The notes: generated by a model from the letters alone, not told the origin. Positions 1 through 13,700 are shown, counted from the stretch's first letter. The stretch: DNA of 64,000 nucleotides from Kryptolebias marmoratus (GCF_001649575.2 NC_051433.1:8333234-8397233); one strand, 5' to 3'. A program made the numbers and translations.

Positions 1-278
1 AAGCAAAACAAAGAGAAGGGCATGAAGTACCATAGAAGACGGTCATGTGGATGGTGGTGGAGCTGATGATGATGCAGAGGAAACCATAAAGTAAGGGGTC
101 TGCAGGCGAGGCTGCTGTGAGATGATTCAGAGTAAATGGACTCCATTTATCTAATGCTTTTCTAGTCTTACTTTTTTTCTGTTTTATGTCTTTTAACATG
201 TTCTCTTTGGGTTATATAAGAACCCTTGAACGAAATGATGCAACCATGGACAAAGATGTTACATGTATGGTTAATCAT

Positions 279-314
279 CCCCCCCCCCACCACCACCACC
301 ACTACACACACACC
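279..314. repeat. poly-C / (CCA)n / (CA)n simple repeat
   Basis: A run of C residues passes into CCA triplets and then CA dinucleotides. It is low-complexity intronic sequence, and short His/Pro-rich open frames over it are artefacts. Confidence 0.85.
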
Positions 315-812
315 TTGCCTCTCAAAAGCCCACCTTCCATTACCCTCATACAGCTACTCCACCGACACGCTTGGTCCATCAGGTTGGACCATGAAGGATC
401 TTAAACTAGCCACTCACCTCTTCCTTTTCAAAGAAATATGTGTAAATAATCAAACCACAGGATGGGGAAACGTATGATAAAAGATGGGTTTGAACATGCG
501 GTACAATCAAATTGAAAAAAGTGGCACTTTTAAGATCAACATCTCTGAACTGTATGTGACTAATGGATGACAAAAAGAATTGAACTCACAACTCTTTTTA
601 CATGATGCTTATTAGCCAACAAGATGTAGGCTGTTCATCACTTTTTAAAATTAAATTGCTATACACTTATGGACGTTGATCAGGACATTTGCAACACATT
701 TGAATTTCTTAGGTTATATCTTAACCTTGAGCCGTGTTTTTATTGTCTGTACACAGCACTTTGTTCCCGTATGGTTGTTTAACGTGATTTACAAATAAAG
801 ATGGATTAGGTT

Positions 813-1380
813 GGATTCCTTTAAGGAATGCTTATCACCCACTGCCTTTCATGCCAGAGATTTAAACTAAGGCTATGTTCGCACTGCAGGCAAATGCAAC
901 CCAGTTCCAATTTTTTTGCCTCTATGTGGCAGTGCAAATGTGGCAAATCAGATTTTTTTTTCATATCCGACCCAGGTCTTTTCTGTATGTGGTACTCAGT
1001 CAGATGCATATCTGATGTTTTTCAAAACGACTGCAGTGTGAACGTTCATATTGCATTTCATCCAACTTTTACACTGGATGAAAGGACGGAGGTCCCTCAC
1101 GTTAAAGTCCCTACACTCTTGACTCCGACTCTTCATCCACACATGCCCCTGTCAAACTTTTAAGCAAAAATGTCAGGCAATGTGTAGTGCTGGAAATATG
1201 TGCTAGGGATGACTCTCAGCTACTACCACACCAATCTTTAGCTCAGTATCTATAAAACTGGCTGGGTTATAGGCATTTTTGTGTTTGCTAATTGCACTTT
1301 AGTTTAGCGGCCATCTTGAATAGGATTGACTCCAAATGTTGTAGACAGGCATCCAGTAAGAACTCCATTAAAAAAGGTCC
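813..1380 (-). repeat. Dispersed repeat family A, copy 1 (hairpin end; interrupted)
   Basis: The left end carries the palindrome ATTCCTTTAAGGAAT (815-829) followed by AATGCTTATCACCCAC. The same layout occurs at 41060-41095. The right part (about 1209-1365) contains the family core in minus orientation: CTCAGCTACTACCACACC, then the 'GGCCATCTTGAATAGG' and 'GACTCCAAATGTTG' blocks. The core also occurs at 3925-4345, 17660-17870 and 41270-41650. Between the end block and the core lies an unrelated MITE-like segment (873-1140). The class is not recognised; the short terminal hairpin suggests a non-autonomous DNA element. Confidence 0.6.
873..1140 (+). mobile_element. MITE-like remnant nested in repeat family A
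   Basis: The sequence GTTCGCACTGCAG near 879-891 is matched in inverted orientation by CTGCAGTGTGAAC (1030-1042, one mismatch). Between them lie repeated T-rich blocks of the type 'CAGATTTTTTTT' and 'CATATCCGACCC'. This layout resembles abundant teleost hAT-related MITEs from memory. The expected right terminus is missing, so the copy is truncated. It separates two parts of repeat family A, so it probably inserted into it. Confidence 0.45.
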
Positions 1381-2224
1381 ACTGGTTCATGTGATATTTT
1401 TCTAATGCAAATGAACACATATACACAAACAGACAAGTATATTATCACCTCTCGCCTTAGGTGACAGGTGGCATCATTCTGTGAGAAATGCTTTTGCATT
1501 TTTATTGCCTTAAATGACTCAGGCAAAGACTTTCATGAGTCAAAGTCTGAACATTGTACAGTTAACTTGGTCTTATGGTTCATGCATATGTTTATGTGTT
1601 TGTCTGTGAAATAACTCATCTATCAGTGTGTTGTGTTCTTAGGGTTACACAGTGAGTGCATTTGTGTTCTGCTCTGCTGTTGCTCCGTGTCACCAAAGGT
1701 TGCTGCTGCGACGGTGTGGAGAAGAAAACGGAAAGGGCGGTGTTCTGTATGATAAAGTGTCAGCAGCTGTAAATTCAGGAATAAAGTTCCTGAATATACA
1801 CAACATCTCAAACAGAACAAAGAGTCTGGAGGATTTATGTTGCCAAGCCCTGTAGGTGTGTATCCTTTGAATGGAACAATGTCGTGCTGTTTTGTGTATG
1901 GAGTTTAAGAGAACTACTGACTATCAATTCAACAGGCTTTCTAACCCACCCCTTGAAAATTGTTTTCAAGGTTAGCATTTCAAGGAAAGTTGACTTTGAA
2001 ATTGATGTGTATGGATTTGTTTCTTTTTTAAAACTTTCAAAGACACAAATAAAAAAAGGTTTTTGAATGACAAGTACAAGAAAGATCCAATTTTGGCAAA
2101 AAAAAAAAGTTTTCAAAATTGAATTACCCTCAAGGTTCTTTTTTAATTTTCCATTTGCTTTTCAGCAATATATTTGTTTTTGTGCAGTTATATCAGTCGA
2201 TTTAATATTGAATTCTATTTAATG

Positions 2225-2590
2225 AGGTGTCCAGCTGTGCAGTTTGACATACACTGTTGCAGAGTTAGAGCACCGGGTCAACTGTGATGTTGACCTTTGG
2301 CTCCATGACCTTGAAATCAATGGTGACCACCTTTGACATAAGACTTGTCCAACTTTAATTTTCCTCCGTTACATGGTTGCATAGTAAGAACACAAGGTCA
2401 TCTGCGATCTTGACTGTTGGCTTTGAACTTCATCTCCACCAAAATTTAAATCCCTTGTTCCTTGTACCATATTTAATGTTTCCTAGAAATTTAATGAAAA
2501 TTTGTTTATAACTTTTTGAGTAATCTTGTACACAGACAGACAGATGCTACTGAAGACATAACCTCCTTGACGGACGTAATGAAACTGGAC
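2225..2590 (+). repeat. Dispersed 'TGACCTTTGACC'-type repeat
   Basis: Contains repeated TGACCTTTGGC / GACCTTGAAATCAATGG / CACCTTTGACAT blocks. It ends in an ACAGACAGACAGA tract and 'ACATAACCTCCTTGACGG', a terminus I associate with widespread non-autonomous elements in fish and invertebrates. It has no coding capacity. The precise superfamily is not determined. Confidence 0.55.
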
Positions 2591-3924
2591 GCCAATTGGA
2601 CTCCAACCCTCACCATAACCTTTCTATAACAAATAAATTATGCTTTGAGAAATGAAAAGGCTTTAACAACCACACATCTGAATCAGTTTGCTCTTAGACA
2701 CAAATTAAAGCTCTTATTAGTTAAGCCCAGTCAGTGTAATGATGGAATAACAGTGATTTAAAATGAGGAACAAGACAGAAAGAAAAAAATCAGTAAAATC
2801 AAGTAACTACATAAGTCTTTTTTTGCTTTGTCTATGTGATATATGTCCCACTGATTAAAGCATGAAGTCTGACTACACAGTCAGAAAACTGTGAAGGGAA
2901 AGTCTCTTCACTAAAGTGTTGTCCAAAGCAAGTTGTTTACAAGCTGTTCGTGCCCTCCCTTCAGCTGTGTCTACTCCTGATTAACTAAATATTCAACAAA
3001 GTTCACCAGAGCTGGGAAAAATATTCACCACCATCACATCAAATCAAGCATAGTCATGAAAATATGGAAATCATATGTGTGTGTATTTATATAAAAGCTA
3101 AGGCATTCAAGAAAAAAAGTAATATTTGAATCTTTTAAAGCAAAACCCTAAAGGTTTATATACACAAAATGCCATGCTTGTTTCCATTGTAGTTCTCAGT
3201 GACAATTTATTCTTCAACTCTACGAGGTTGGTTAATTAAGACGAGCCAATTTTCTATCAATTTATACAGACTTAAATCAGAGCTGACACCATCTTCATTG
3301 TTTATCAGCCTTTTGTTGCTGCTGCTCAACATGGATTGTCAGATGGAAACTATAGTAACACCAAAAGGGAAAACAAATTACATGTTAAAAGCATAAGCAT
3401 GGACAATTATATGTTGAATATAGAGCTTTTGTTGTGCACTTTTCCAAAGGTAAGGTTTTTCTTCACACTTAATTGCTAAGTATTCTCTTTTAATTCCCAT
3501 AGAAGCCATAATAACCAGCATGCTCTGATGTCCTGGTAATCCTGACATGAATCAGCTATAATGGGAATAAAGAGGTGGTCAGAGGTGGTTGCCACAGCGC
3601 TCTTTTCACAGATTATTGTTTGCAGCATTATTTTCTGGCACTTTCTGTACAAGCAGAGCTCAGAGTGTTTCAAGTGTCTTTGACTTTTTACTTCATCAGT
3701 CATGTGAAATTTACATAATTCCTGACATCCTGACACTTGCTGATAAAAAGAATAACTCGTCAAATGTTGCAATGCAAAACAATCATTGTCCATGTTGGGC
3801 TCATTTCATAGAGCCTGTCTTTATGTTTGACACTGTTTATTTGATTGTTGTTCACCTCTGATGTCTCTGTGTGTGTGTGTGAGAGTGTGTGTATTCATTT
3901 GTCAGTACTGTTAGCAAAATACCT

Positions 3925-4145
3925 CATTAACCACTCGACGAGTTTGAATAAAACGCTCAGGAAGTAATCATTGGATGCACATCTACATCTGATCACCTTT
4001 TGGAGTCAATCCCATTCAAGATGGCTGCCACGGCTAAGCAATGCCAGCAAACACAAAGATAGCTATAACTCAGTCAGTTCTACAAATGTTGAGCTAAAAT
4101 TTTGTGTGGTAGCCAAGAGTCATCTTCAACACACACTCAGAGGAC
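3925..4145 (+). repeat. Dispersed repeat family A, copy 2
   Basis: Family core in plus orientation: 'ATCATTGGATGCACATCTAC', 'TTTGGAGTCAATCCCATTC', 'AAGATGGCTGCCACGG', 'GCTATAACTCAGTCAG', 'TTGAGCTAAAATTTTGTG'. The reverse complement of this order is seen at 41270-41650 and 1209-1365. Short open frames here are non-genic. Confidence 0.65.
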
Positions 4146-4204
4146 TATCCTTAGCATAACGTCTTTAATTAAAATTATGGTATTAATTGTTTCTACACTG
4201 TTGG

Positions 4205-4345
4205 TTATCAAGTATTTCATAAACAATTGGACAAATTTTGGTAAAACCTTCAGAAAGTAATCACTGGATGTACATCTACAACTCACTGACATTTGGAGTC
4301 AACCCAATTCAAGATGACCACCACAGCTAATCTAATGTTGCCAAT
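4205..4345 (+). repeat. Dispersed repeat family A, copy 3 (partial)
   Basis: Partial unit directly following copy 2: 'AGTAATCACTGGATGTACA', 'TTTGGAGTCAACCCAATTC' and 'AAGATGACCACCACAGC' align with copy 2 at clear divergence. The tandem placement matches the two-unit structure of the copy at 41058-41760, so the element probably contains two related internal units. Confidence 0.6.
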
Positions 4346-4417
4346 AAAACTATAACATGCTCATGTAACAGTTGTAAAACAGGAACACACTGGACTCAGG
4401 CTCTGCGACGGTTTATT

Positions 4418-5030
4418 CCTACAAAACAGAGTGTGGGACACACTTAACCACGAGGCGCACTCAGTCACAGTCAAATCCCAGCAGCTCAGTTAGGCAGCCT
4501 CTCCCTGACTGCTCTATTTACAACAAATGGAATAAAGAAAAATAAGATTGTATACAAATCAATCTCAACAAAATGTTAATACATAATGCAAAATAATCTA
4601 AATAAAAAAACAAAACATAATACAAAACTCAAAATTCCTACCGTATGTAAAAGAATGCATTTCTGTAATAAAATAATTAAATTAAAAGATACAAAACCAA
4701 AACAGAATCACAGAGTCACGTACCTACAAAACAGAGTGTGGGACACACTTAACCACGAGGCGCACTCAGTCACAGTCAAATCCCTGCGGCCCAGCAGACA
4801 CATTTTGGAAAGAAACGTGGAAGGAAAATTTCAACCAAACTATATAAAAGTAACATTTTAAGTTCAACCAAACCCAAAGTTTTTTTTAAGACACTTAACA
4901 TTGTATTTTTATGCAACACATAACTGTTAGAACTATATTTTAATGTTAGAAATATTACTGAGAGTGAGGTGTAGCATTAGCATGCATCTTACCAGCAGCT
5001 CAGTTAGGCAGCCTCTGCCTGACTGCTGCA
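4418..5030 (+). repeat. Interlocked direct repeats (62-bp pair and 36-bp pair)
   Basis: A 62-bp block starting CCTACAAAACAGAGTGTGGG occurs at 4418-4479 and again, apparently identical, at 4723-4784. A second block, CAGCAGCTCAGTTAGGCAGC, follows the first block directly at 4478-4513 and recurs at 4992-5027 with one mismatch. The order is therefore A-B ... A' ... B'. The second copy looks split by about 200 bp of AT-rich sequence. No coding sequence is recognised. This may be a rearranged or duplicated transposon end. Confidence 0.75.
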
Positions 5031-7898
5031 GCCGCGTCCCAGAGCTCCGCCCCGTGCAACACCAAATACCATCCTCCCAAAATAATATCAGAAACCAAAA
5101 ATGAAAAGCAGTATGAACAGAAATAGTCCTACTATAATACAAAAGCGATACCAGACATGTAAATTAAACATAAAGGCGTTTTGAGAAGGTTCATTAAAAC
5201 AATGTAAGTAAATAAATACATAAAATTAACTCAGCTACATATGCACATGGCTGACCTTCTTGTGTCGGCTTCTCCTGGAAGTTTTTTCTTTGTTTGAAAG
5301 AAGTTCTCCTCTCCACTATCACCAGCTGCAGATTAATCCCATTACACCTCAAAAAAACTTGCCTCATTACTGCAACAAGTGGCTCAGATCCCTCAAAAAA
5401 CTGGTCAATAAGTTTTTGTTAGAGTTGTGCTACATGAACGGTTTTGACAAGCATTTAAAAAAGACAGTCATTGGGTTCTCATTTATATGTATATGGGTAA
5501 GACAGGTTTTTAAAAAAAAATTATTTAAATGTAGGAATGAAAAACTTGTAACTTACCTCACACAAATCAGGTCTGACAGAGCCACCAAACTATCAGCATG
5601 ATCAGGTTTTTCTGTTTTTTGGGCAGCAAATGTGCCCTCAGCTCTCTGCGGCTTATTATGTGGATTTTTAATGAGCATGTCAGGAGATGCGACGGTATCA
5701 AAGTTTTGAAACAGCTACAGCTGAACAGATGAAGCTGAAGGGAAAATAACACAGAAGAGGAAGTTACCCTGCAGCATGAATACACTGGGGATCGGGTGGA
5801 AATCAGATAGTTGAAAAGAACAATGCATGCTTTTGAAAAACCTCCCTAAGTAAATAAAGGTTACGAAGGTTTCAGTTGTTATTTTCAGCTATTCTGAAGC
5901 TGTTGGTCTCTCATACATCATCGTCTGGTCAGCAGTGAACCTCCACTGAACCTGCTTTTTTTTCATTCTTTTTAAATAAACTCACTATTTTTCAGCTTGT
6001 TTTGAAAAGCGCTCTGTGGCAGCCTAGTTTGCCCTTGATGTTTGCTGTGCCCGGTTGAGATAGAGCAGCCTCTAATTTAAACAGGAGTTCATACAGGTTA
6101 TGATGGATGATGCTTTCTTTACAGTGGCAGCAGGTCACACAAACTAATATCCTACATCTCTCATATGCCTATGTGTGTAATAACAGACATCAGATCGTTT
6201 CTTACTGTTAATCCCATCTCACCCCTGTCTTTTGTTCTCCTCTCCTGCTTGTGTCGTTATCACCCTGTCTCCATGCTGCAGGAAAAACAGAGGTCAGATT
6301 GTTTGTGAATATCAGTATAACACACTTTTAGTCTCTCAGGACAGATGGGTCAAACTGCACCTCTTCTTCACACTCTTGAAATCTAGAAAAGCAGATTGGT
6401 TTCAGGGTCGGGTCTGCACGGATTAGAGGCAAAATGAGGGTCAGAGATGTGCCCTAAAATTTCAGAGGGAGCAGCAATCATGACAAATGTGCTGCTGCAG
6501 GCAGATCTTTAACAGTGGATACAACTCTCACTGGAGGAAAGGATATGAAATACTGTTATCACCTTAGAAGTACTACTCTAAACGAAAAAAAAACAGCATA
6601 ATTTAGTTCAGAAATCTTCATTTCTCTTCATACAGTGCTTAATAACTGGCCTATACCTGCCAGCCCATTATGGACAGGTATCTGATTATACCTTGATCAG
6701 CTTTTCTAAATGTTAAAATAATTATTTTGCTGAAACTTTATTTATAATCTAAGAAAACAGTCGATTATGAACATTGTTATAGCAGCAAAAAGAAAAAAGT
6801 TGCAAATGTAAAGAAGAAATTCTAAAAATAAAGCTGGAATTCATAAACACAACCTTTTTCACCCATGTGCCGAATCATGTAAATGCAGCTCAGATGAAGT
6901 GCAGAAATACAGCAGCAGATTCTGACACTGTTAGCAGCAACTGGTAGACAGGGTTTGTTTAATATAACCAAATTAAATCTCTTTAAAGTATGCTATCCTG
7001 AAGATGCAAATTCATAAAATCATACCTAACAATAAATTTAACTGATGCCACATCCTCTGACTGAAGAAGATTTAGAATAAAAGCATGTAAATAAAATCCC
7101 ACTATAGCGTTTTCATTGATCCCAGATCTAACACAAACTGTTACCTTTTTTTTCCTCGCTGAGCCTGCTCATTTTATCTTTGTTTGGCTGTTTGCTCGAG
7201 TGGACCGACATTCTCCAAACTCCACAATTGCCTCTACAATGAGATTATTCAACGCTGATTCGAGCCCCGCACTATTACAGCCGAGCGGATTCGAGGAAGA
7301 TTGTGTAAACATGATGCAGAGAGATCTTCGATTACCCTGCGAATTCACACAGCAAACATGTGGCTGTGAACGAAAACAATCAGGACTCAGGAGCCGAGCA
7401 AACATGCAGGAGATTAAGAGAAATTTGTTAAAGTTAATCTTTTAAAGACATGAAAAGAATGATCATTCCTAATCTAAACCATTATCTGTCTTGATCACCT
7501 AAAAGAGCTATAATGAATTGGTAGTCATCTGGGGTTTGTTACTTTTAAGTGAATTGCATCAAAAGGACAACAGAGATGAAAGCGCTGAGGAAGAATAATG
7601 CAACCAAATTTAATGCAAGGATATGAACAGTGAATTTTTTCCTTTTGCACTCATTTAATAAAGTCTAAGCTTATGCTCCGAACACGGACATAGAGACATT
7701 TAAAAGAGGTTAAATGTTAATTTATATTTGGAGTACCAACATTAGCTAACTTTTTTTTCTTTGCAAATATCTTAACAATTATTTCAAAATGATTTTTGTT
7801 TTTTGTAATTCATTAAATTAGTTCAATAAAATTATGTTTGTTTGAACAGCCGTAAAATTTGGGGGGGTTATATCCAATTTAGCATTTGTTAGTTTCTC

Positions 7899-8608
7899 TG
7901 TCAGGTCATGTTTAATGTATTTTGTTTTGCAACATTTGTGTAATAATCTTGCCTGTGTTTTGCCATGCCATGCCTCTTGCCAATCGTCATCATTCTCGTC
8001 ACCTGTGTCCTCTGCTAATTACCTTCCCTACACCTGGGCTGGGCCCTATATATTCTCCGTCTCTACTCTCCTCCAGTGCCAGATTATGAAAGCCCAACAG
8101 CAAGTAATTCTCCAGCGTTCACGGACTGACTTCTTGTGCCTCGACCCTGCTCTTGCNNNNNNNNNNNNNNNNNNNNNNNNNNNNNNNNNNNNNNNNNNNN
8201 NNNNNNNNNNNNNNNNNNNNNNNNNNNNNNNNNNNNNNNNNNNNNNNNNNNNNNNNNNNNNNNNNNNNNNNNNNNNNNNNNNNNNNNNNNNNNNNNNNNN
8301 NNNNNNNNNNNNNACCTTTCGGAGACGCTAGTTCTCACATCCGTTCCTGGGCTTCGTTCTGCCGCTACCCTGCAAGGATCGTGTCTCGGTTCTCCCCACA
8401 CCATCATCCAGGTCAGTGTAACCTTCTCAGTCTGTGGTTACTTCCTGGTTTACGTGAGGATAACCAATCCATCTTGTCTCTTCTCAGTGCGGCGATCAGA
8501 GGCCCTCCTGCTACGCTTAGCATTCTCAACGCTGTTCAATAAAGACAAGTTAACTGTCGACTCCTGTGTTTGGGTTGAAATTTCGGGTCCGCAATCTGAC
8601 TCTTGTCA
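7899..8608 (+). mobile_element. Possible LTR-type element carrying the assembly gap
   Basis: Upstream of the gap the sequence has a TATA-like box (CCCTATATATTCTCC, near 8045). Downstream it has CAATAAAGACAAGTTAACTG (8537-8556) and 'CTCCTGTGTTTGGGTTG'. This promoter-then-polyadenylation-signal layout, together with the 'CTGTGTTTGGGTT' end, is common in teleost LTR-like repeats. The outer limits are estimates and no target-site duplication could be confirmed. Confidence 0.4.
8157..8313. other. Assembly gap (157 N)
   Basis: Unbroken run of N. Translations spanning it are meaningless. Confidence 0.99.
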
Positions 8609-10489
8609 ATTTGGTTTTACATGGTGCTTTACTGATAACCAACCACCAATCAGCTGGGTCTGCAGGATAAATAACCATAGACTTGTATGTAAATGATTGC
8701 GTAATGCAAAAGGGGGTTTACTTGAAACTCTGTGAAGTTTTTGAGATTAGAGTTGTTTAAGGAAGTTATCTTGAATGTCTGTTTGGAAATAATCTGTTTC
8801 TCCAAACTGAGGTCATTCAAAGAACTTAAGGTAAGAAATTATTTATTACCTCTCCAAAGAAGCCCACTTACAAGCTTGAATTATCCCAATAAAAGGAAAA
8901 ATAAAAATACATTTTCAGTGAATTTCTGCATAATGCAAAAGCTATCGGCTAGATGAAGTGTAAAATATGAATACAATATAAATATTATATATTGCACAGC
9001 TCAAATGAATAATTATAGTATGAATATTCATCATTATGCAGCATCCATCTTTTTTCCTGAAGGCCCACACTGCAACAAATGTGTGTATTTGTTTTATCTA
9101 AGGTTAATTCAAAGTGGTACCTCAACAGAAAGGTGTGTTGCAGGTGTGTTTGTGAGTAAGTTGATGATTTACACGTCCTGTAACCCTCGTCATTTTATGG
9201 ATTTTCAGAGCACTGTTCGAGTGCTTTCTTCTAGGCAATCAGTCTTCATGCAATAAATAAAAATGACAAATTACAGAGTAATTTCCCAAACACCTGTCAA
9301 GCCAAGAATAGCACAAGTATTGTGTATAAAAAATGTAGCTGTCTTCTGTAATACCATCTTTGAATGATCCTCATCACAGTTGAACCAAAGTTGGTTTTGT
9401 CCTGGCTCTTCTGCTTTCAATTTTCCCCCAATAAACAGAAATCATTCAACCAGATTGTTTTGGTTTCGTAGTGCCTCTCTGATGCAGCGCGTCCTTTCCA
9501 ATCCTATTTTATTTGATACCAATCACAGGCCTGTCAGGAGCATGCTGTTCCTTCCTTGTGTTGTGGAAGCAGCAGCAGAAACTGTTTTTAATGAAGAGAA
9601 AAACAAGTAAAAGATTGCAAAGGATAAACCGCATGAATGACGGATTGATTTTTGTTGCCACCTGGTTGGGATTCTTGTAAATGAACATCTACAGCAATTT
9701 ATCATTTTGCTTCTTTTTGCACATGCCTAATGCCAGGTTTTGTACATCATTGCATCATTTAACCACTCTCAGCCTTTCACTGAACATCTGTTTTCCGACC
9801 TGATATCTCAGTGTATCAGTATGTTGATATTAAAAGGTTAATTGGAAGGGGTGCATCTTTTGTGACCTTAAGTGTTTTGCAATAAATTCACATAAATTAT
9901 ATTTCTGATTATCAGTTACTCATTGAATCCATAATTAATTATAGTCTTCGGAGCAAGAGGGGTTTTCATAACTTGTGACATTTCACACTGCAGCTGTCTG
10001 CTTCTCTGCTGTCGGGTGCAACAGATGCAGTTTGAGGTGTTTTCTGGTGCAAATTACAGCCATGAGGTTAACGGAAAGAATCAGTAAATACCATATTAGT
10101 GGCCTGCTTTAAAATTGACCAAATAAAAGACCAAATGTCTTTTTCTTGTATTACCCCTATCCCATAGTCCTTAAATTGAAATCTCAGGGAGTATTAGTTA
10201 AATATATATTTATACAAAATGAGACTTTCTTCAAGAAGCTGATACATAATCAACTGTTTGTCCTTTTACAGAAACTAGACACTCCACAAACTCATGTGCT
10301 ACCATCTTATTTCAACAATCAGTGAAAGAATCGACCAGTAATTACTATTTTGTAAGATAAATTTCAGGTTCATAAGCGTGACTCTGGTTACTGTTTTTTT
10401 GGATTTCTGGGATGCATGCTTCAAAAAGGTTTTTATGTTAGCTTAACTTTGATGAATCCACTCCTGCAGTCACGGCAAAGGATTCAGTA

Positions 10490-10770
10490 GATTCAAATAG
10501 GTTTATTGTCACTGAGAGCTCCACAATGAAATTTGGTTTGGCGTCTCAAGAGAAAAGCAGCAGCGCAAAATTAAAACAAAACAACCAGACAGCATATTTT
10601 AAAACAGCAAACAAAGCGATATAAGACAGCAAATAGTAAGAAATAAAAGTGAAAATGAATGGGCATTTAAAGAAGGAATGCTGTTATAGCAGCGGCAGTC
10701 ATTTATATTGCACATATAAAGCAGTTTAGACTATATTGCACATATTAGTGACTGTCAAATGAGTTTGTGT
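10490..10770 (-). mobile_element. Non-LTR retrotransposon 3'-end-like fragment
   Basis: Contains 'GTTTATTGTCACTGAGAGC' followed by 'CACAATGAAATTTGGTTTGG', then A-rich sequence and repeated 'TATTGCACATA' blocks (about 10709 and 10734). This TTTATTGTCA...ACAATGAAATT signature is typical, in my knowledge, of teleost LINE/SINE 3' tails seen in reverse orientation. It has no reverse-transcriptase coding sequence. Confidence 0.45.
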
Positions 10771-13700
10771 GTATGGACAGATGAATGTTATAGACCTCAC
10801 GCTTCTGTTTAACTACTTTCCATCTCCAAATGTTACCAATAAAAAGAAAAAACTTTGCACTTAAGAGCCACCTATTTCTACAGTCTTTTGTCAACCCCTG
10901 GGAAATCTATGAACAGCTTTTATTCCTGAAGGCATTTGAACAAAAACCCTTCTGTGTGTCAATGTGTCCTCACCGTTTAGCAACTTTTTTATTTCCTCTG
11001 TGCTCTGGGATGACGCAGAGAAAATGATGAAAATATAAAAGATAATAGCATGCTTTAGAAAGGCAAACATTAGAAGAAAAACATAGAACAAAAACACAAA
11101 GAGACGCAGAATGTTTTGATGAAGCCACTTGTATCAGATATTCTTGGTCATTTTATATTTCCAAACAGTAAATAAGGAATAACATAACTTGGCAGTCATT
11201 CAGACAATAACTTCTTTTGGCATTGCAAACATATTTTCAAACAGGGAGGATATTTTCCTTTATACTCTCTTTGTGTCCTGATGCGGCAGCTCAGTCTTTT
11301 CAGGAGCTAAAATTAAGACATGCTTTTGGCCGTAAATAATGTCGTGATTGGCAGGGAATTGTGTGGCTCAAAGCGCAGTAAATATGTCTGCATGACTCAT
11401 TTGCACACCCCTCCCGAAATTTTGCACTCTGACAATGAAACACCCGTAAATACAACTTGGCCAAGTACTAAGATTACTGTAATTTTGCACTGCACTCAGA
11501 TAACAAAACAGAATGTCACACAATTATTTGAGGAGTGATGTAGCAACAGGTGCAAAGTCTTGATAAATCTGCCCCTACATGGCTTTTAGGCTGCTGGGTT
11601 CAGGTCTTATTGGTTTTGGTTCATGGCAGAAAAATGGCAGAAGCTGTAAAGATTCAGATAGGGAAAATAGTTAATTTTATTTATTTATTTTTTTAACTCT
11701 GTGAAAGCCTTGGGTAGCTACTGCCATGGTAGTTGAAATATATAGATGTTAAGATTGGAAACAGCTTCATATTTTAAAGAGACTTTGTTGGTGAGGTCAT
11801 GTTGCCTTTAAGTTAGACTTGAAACATGAATGGCTGGATTTTTATCCTCCCATTTACAGGTAATTAAATAAAACTGTAAAAATATAAACTTCACTTTACC
11901 TTTTTTATCTTTGTACATGTCCTTGACTGGCAAACACACCATCTAACCTGTAAGCACATCGCTTAAACTGCTCTAATGGAGCTCAGATGAGTTGTTTTTG
12001 AAAACATGTTGCAATCTCCAGAGCCTGAAGCAACACCGGATCATTTTCCTCTATCAGACTGATGAAATGAAAACATCAGCTATCATTTAGAAACATGATA
12101 AAGACTCTTTTAAACGGGGGCTGCGGAAAAAGTAGGTGGAGGAAGACCTCTGATTAACAAAGTGTGTTGGAGTTTTACACAGCAGGTGATCAACACTGCT
12201 AATGAGGGATGGATTCGGAATGAGATGAAGGTCAGATTCACTTTGTGCCTGTGCAAATGTAATTACAACTAACCATTCATCGTGCAAAGGTTTGGCTTTC
12301 CGTGAGCCCTTGAAAAGTGGCGCCCTGTTTAGAAGTAAGTTGTTGAAAAGAGCAAAGCTTTAATCATCCCCTATATCACAGTTGTAATGAGATTTAACAC
12401 ATTATGGTTCATACGAAAGGCCAAACATTATTACAACAAAAAACTTCGAGTGGAAGCCAGGAGAACATCATCTCTCATCAGCTAACAGCAAACTGTGAAA
12501 TCATTTGTTTGATTGTCTGGCAACCAACCGCCGAGCTCAGCAACAACAACACAGAGCCTTACAGTCAATTCTCAATCACTTTGAAATAAACCTTCGTTTT
12601 TCTGAGTCTTCTCTGTCTGCAGCACACACCTGCCTTCCCTACCATGTCAGTGATTTACGGAAAAAAAGCAAAGTAAGAGATGTCTGTGGTTGAGTTTGAT
12701 AATCCTTTTACTGCAGATGTGAATAATAACAGCTCTGAGATTTATTATTGATGTTCACCAAACCTGCCTATTTGATTCAGAATCAGTATAAAGTTTTCTC
12801 TTTTTGAATAGATCGTATGGAGCTGACAGAGTTTATATTCTGTAAGAATAAAAAAGTTCTGGGTCCCTAATGTAACAACAACTTGGCTCTCATCACAGAG
12901 CTGGTTTTAATTCTTTATCCAGGTGTTTAAAAGTAATGGCAATACAGAATAATCCTAATTTTATGACAGAATATGTAGCAGTTTGTACTTTGATTTTTGT
13001 GTTTCTTAAAAGGCTTGCAAGTAATATGTGTAATAGGTCTTGCAGGGAAAATTCCACCTTACTTGGTGCTTAGTTTACAGAAATACAAACATTAGCAGCT
13101 GAGATGGTTATAAAGTTCATACGAGTTAATCTGGACCTCGATAATCACTGTGTCCATATGGGTCCCTGTGCATCAGTTCAGTATTCTGAGGGAATCACCT
13201 CCTCTTGTAGAAAACAGAAGAGGATATAAATCCATGATAATAAAAAGATAGAGTGGGTTGCCAATAGTCCTAAAGGTTGTGACACCCAGGTGCATCAAAA
13301 AGTGTAAATTTTATGATCTAAAACTCTTGCACATGACCAGAAAGCATTTATATCGCTTAAAGGATGTTTTATTGGATGTATTTGTGGTCTAGAATGGTGA
13401 AAGTATTTGGTAATGATTATAACTTTAGGAAAAAAAATACAATCTGTAAAATCTGTGTTGGCAATGGTTCAAAAGCTTAATGTCAAATGTATCTTATGTA
13501 TATTAGTTGATTTGGTCAAACCTTTATCAAATCAGTTTACTGACACTGATGTTATAATGTTCCTGAATAGAGATGGATCAAATTATTATTTCTTGTGCAA
13601 CATGAGAATTCATGCACTGACTCCAAATATCAGCATTTTAATATTACAATAAAACACTTACAGTGATTCCCTGCTTCCTGCACTACTTCTTAGTTGCTTG

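Noticed and set aside
8084..8696. Open frames across the assembly gap
   Set aside because: They consist largely of undetermined residues.
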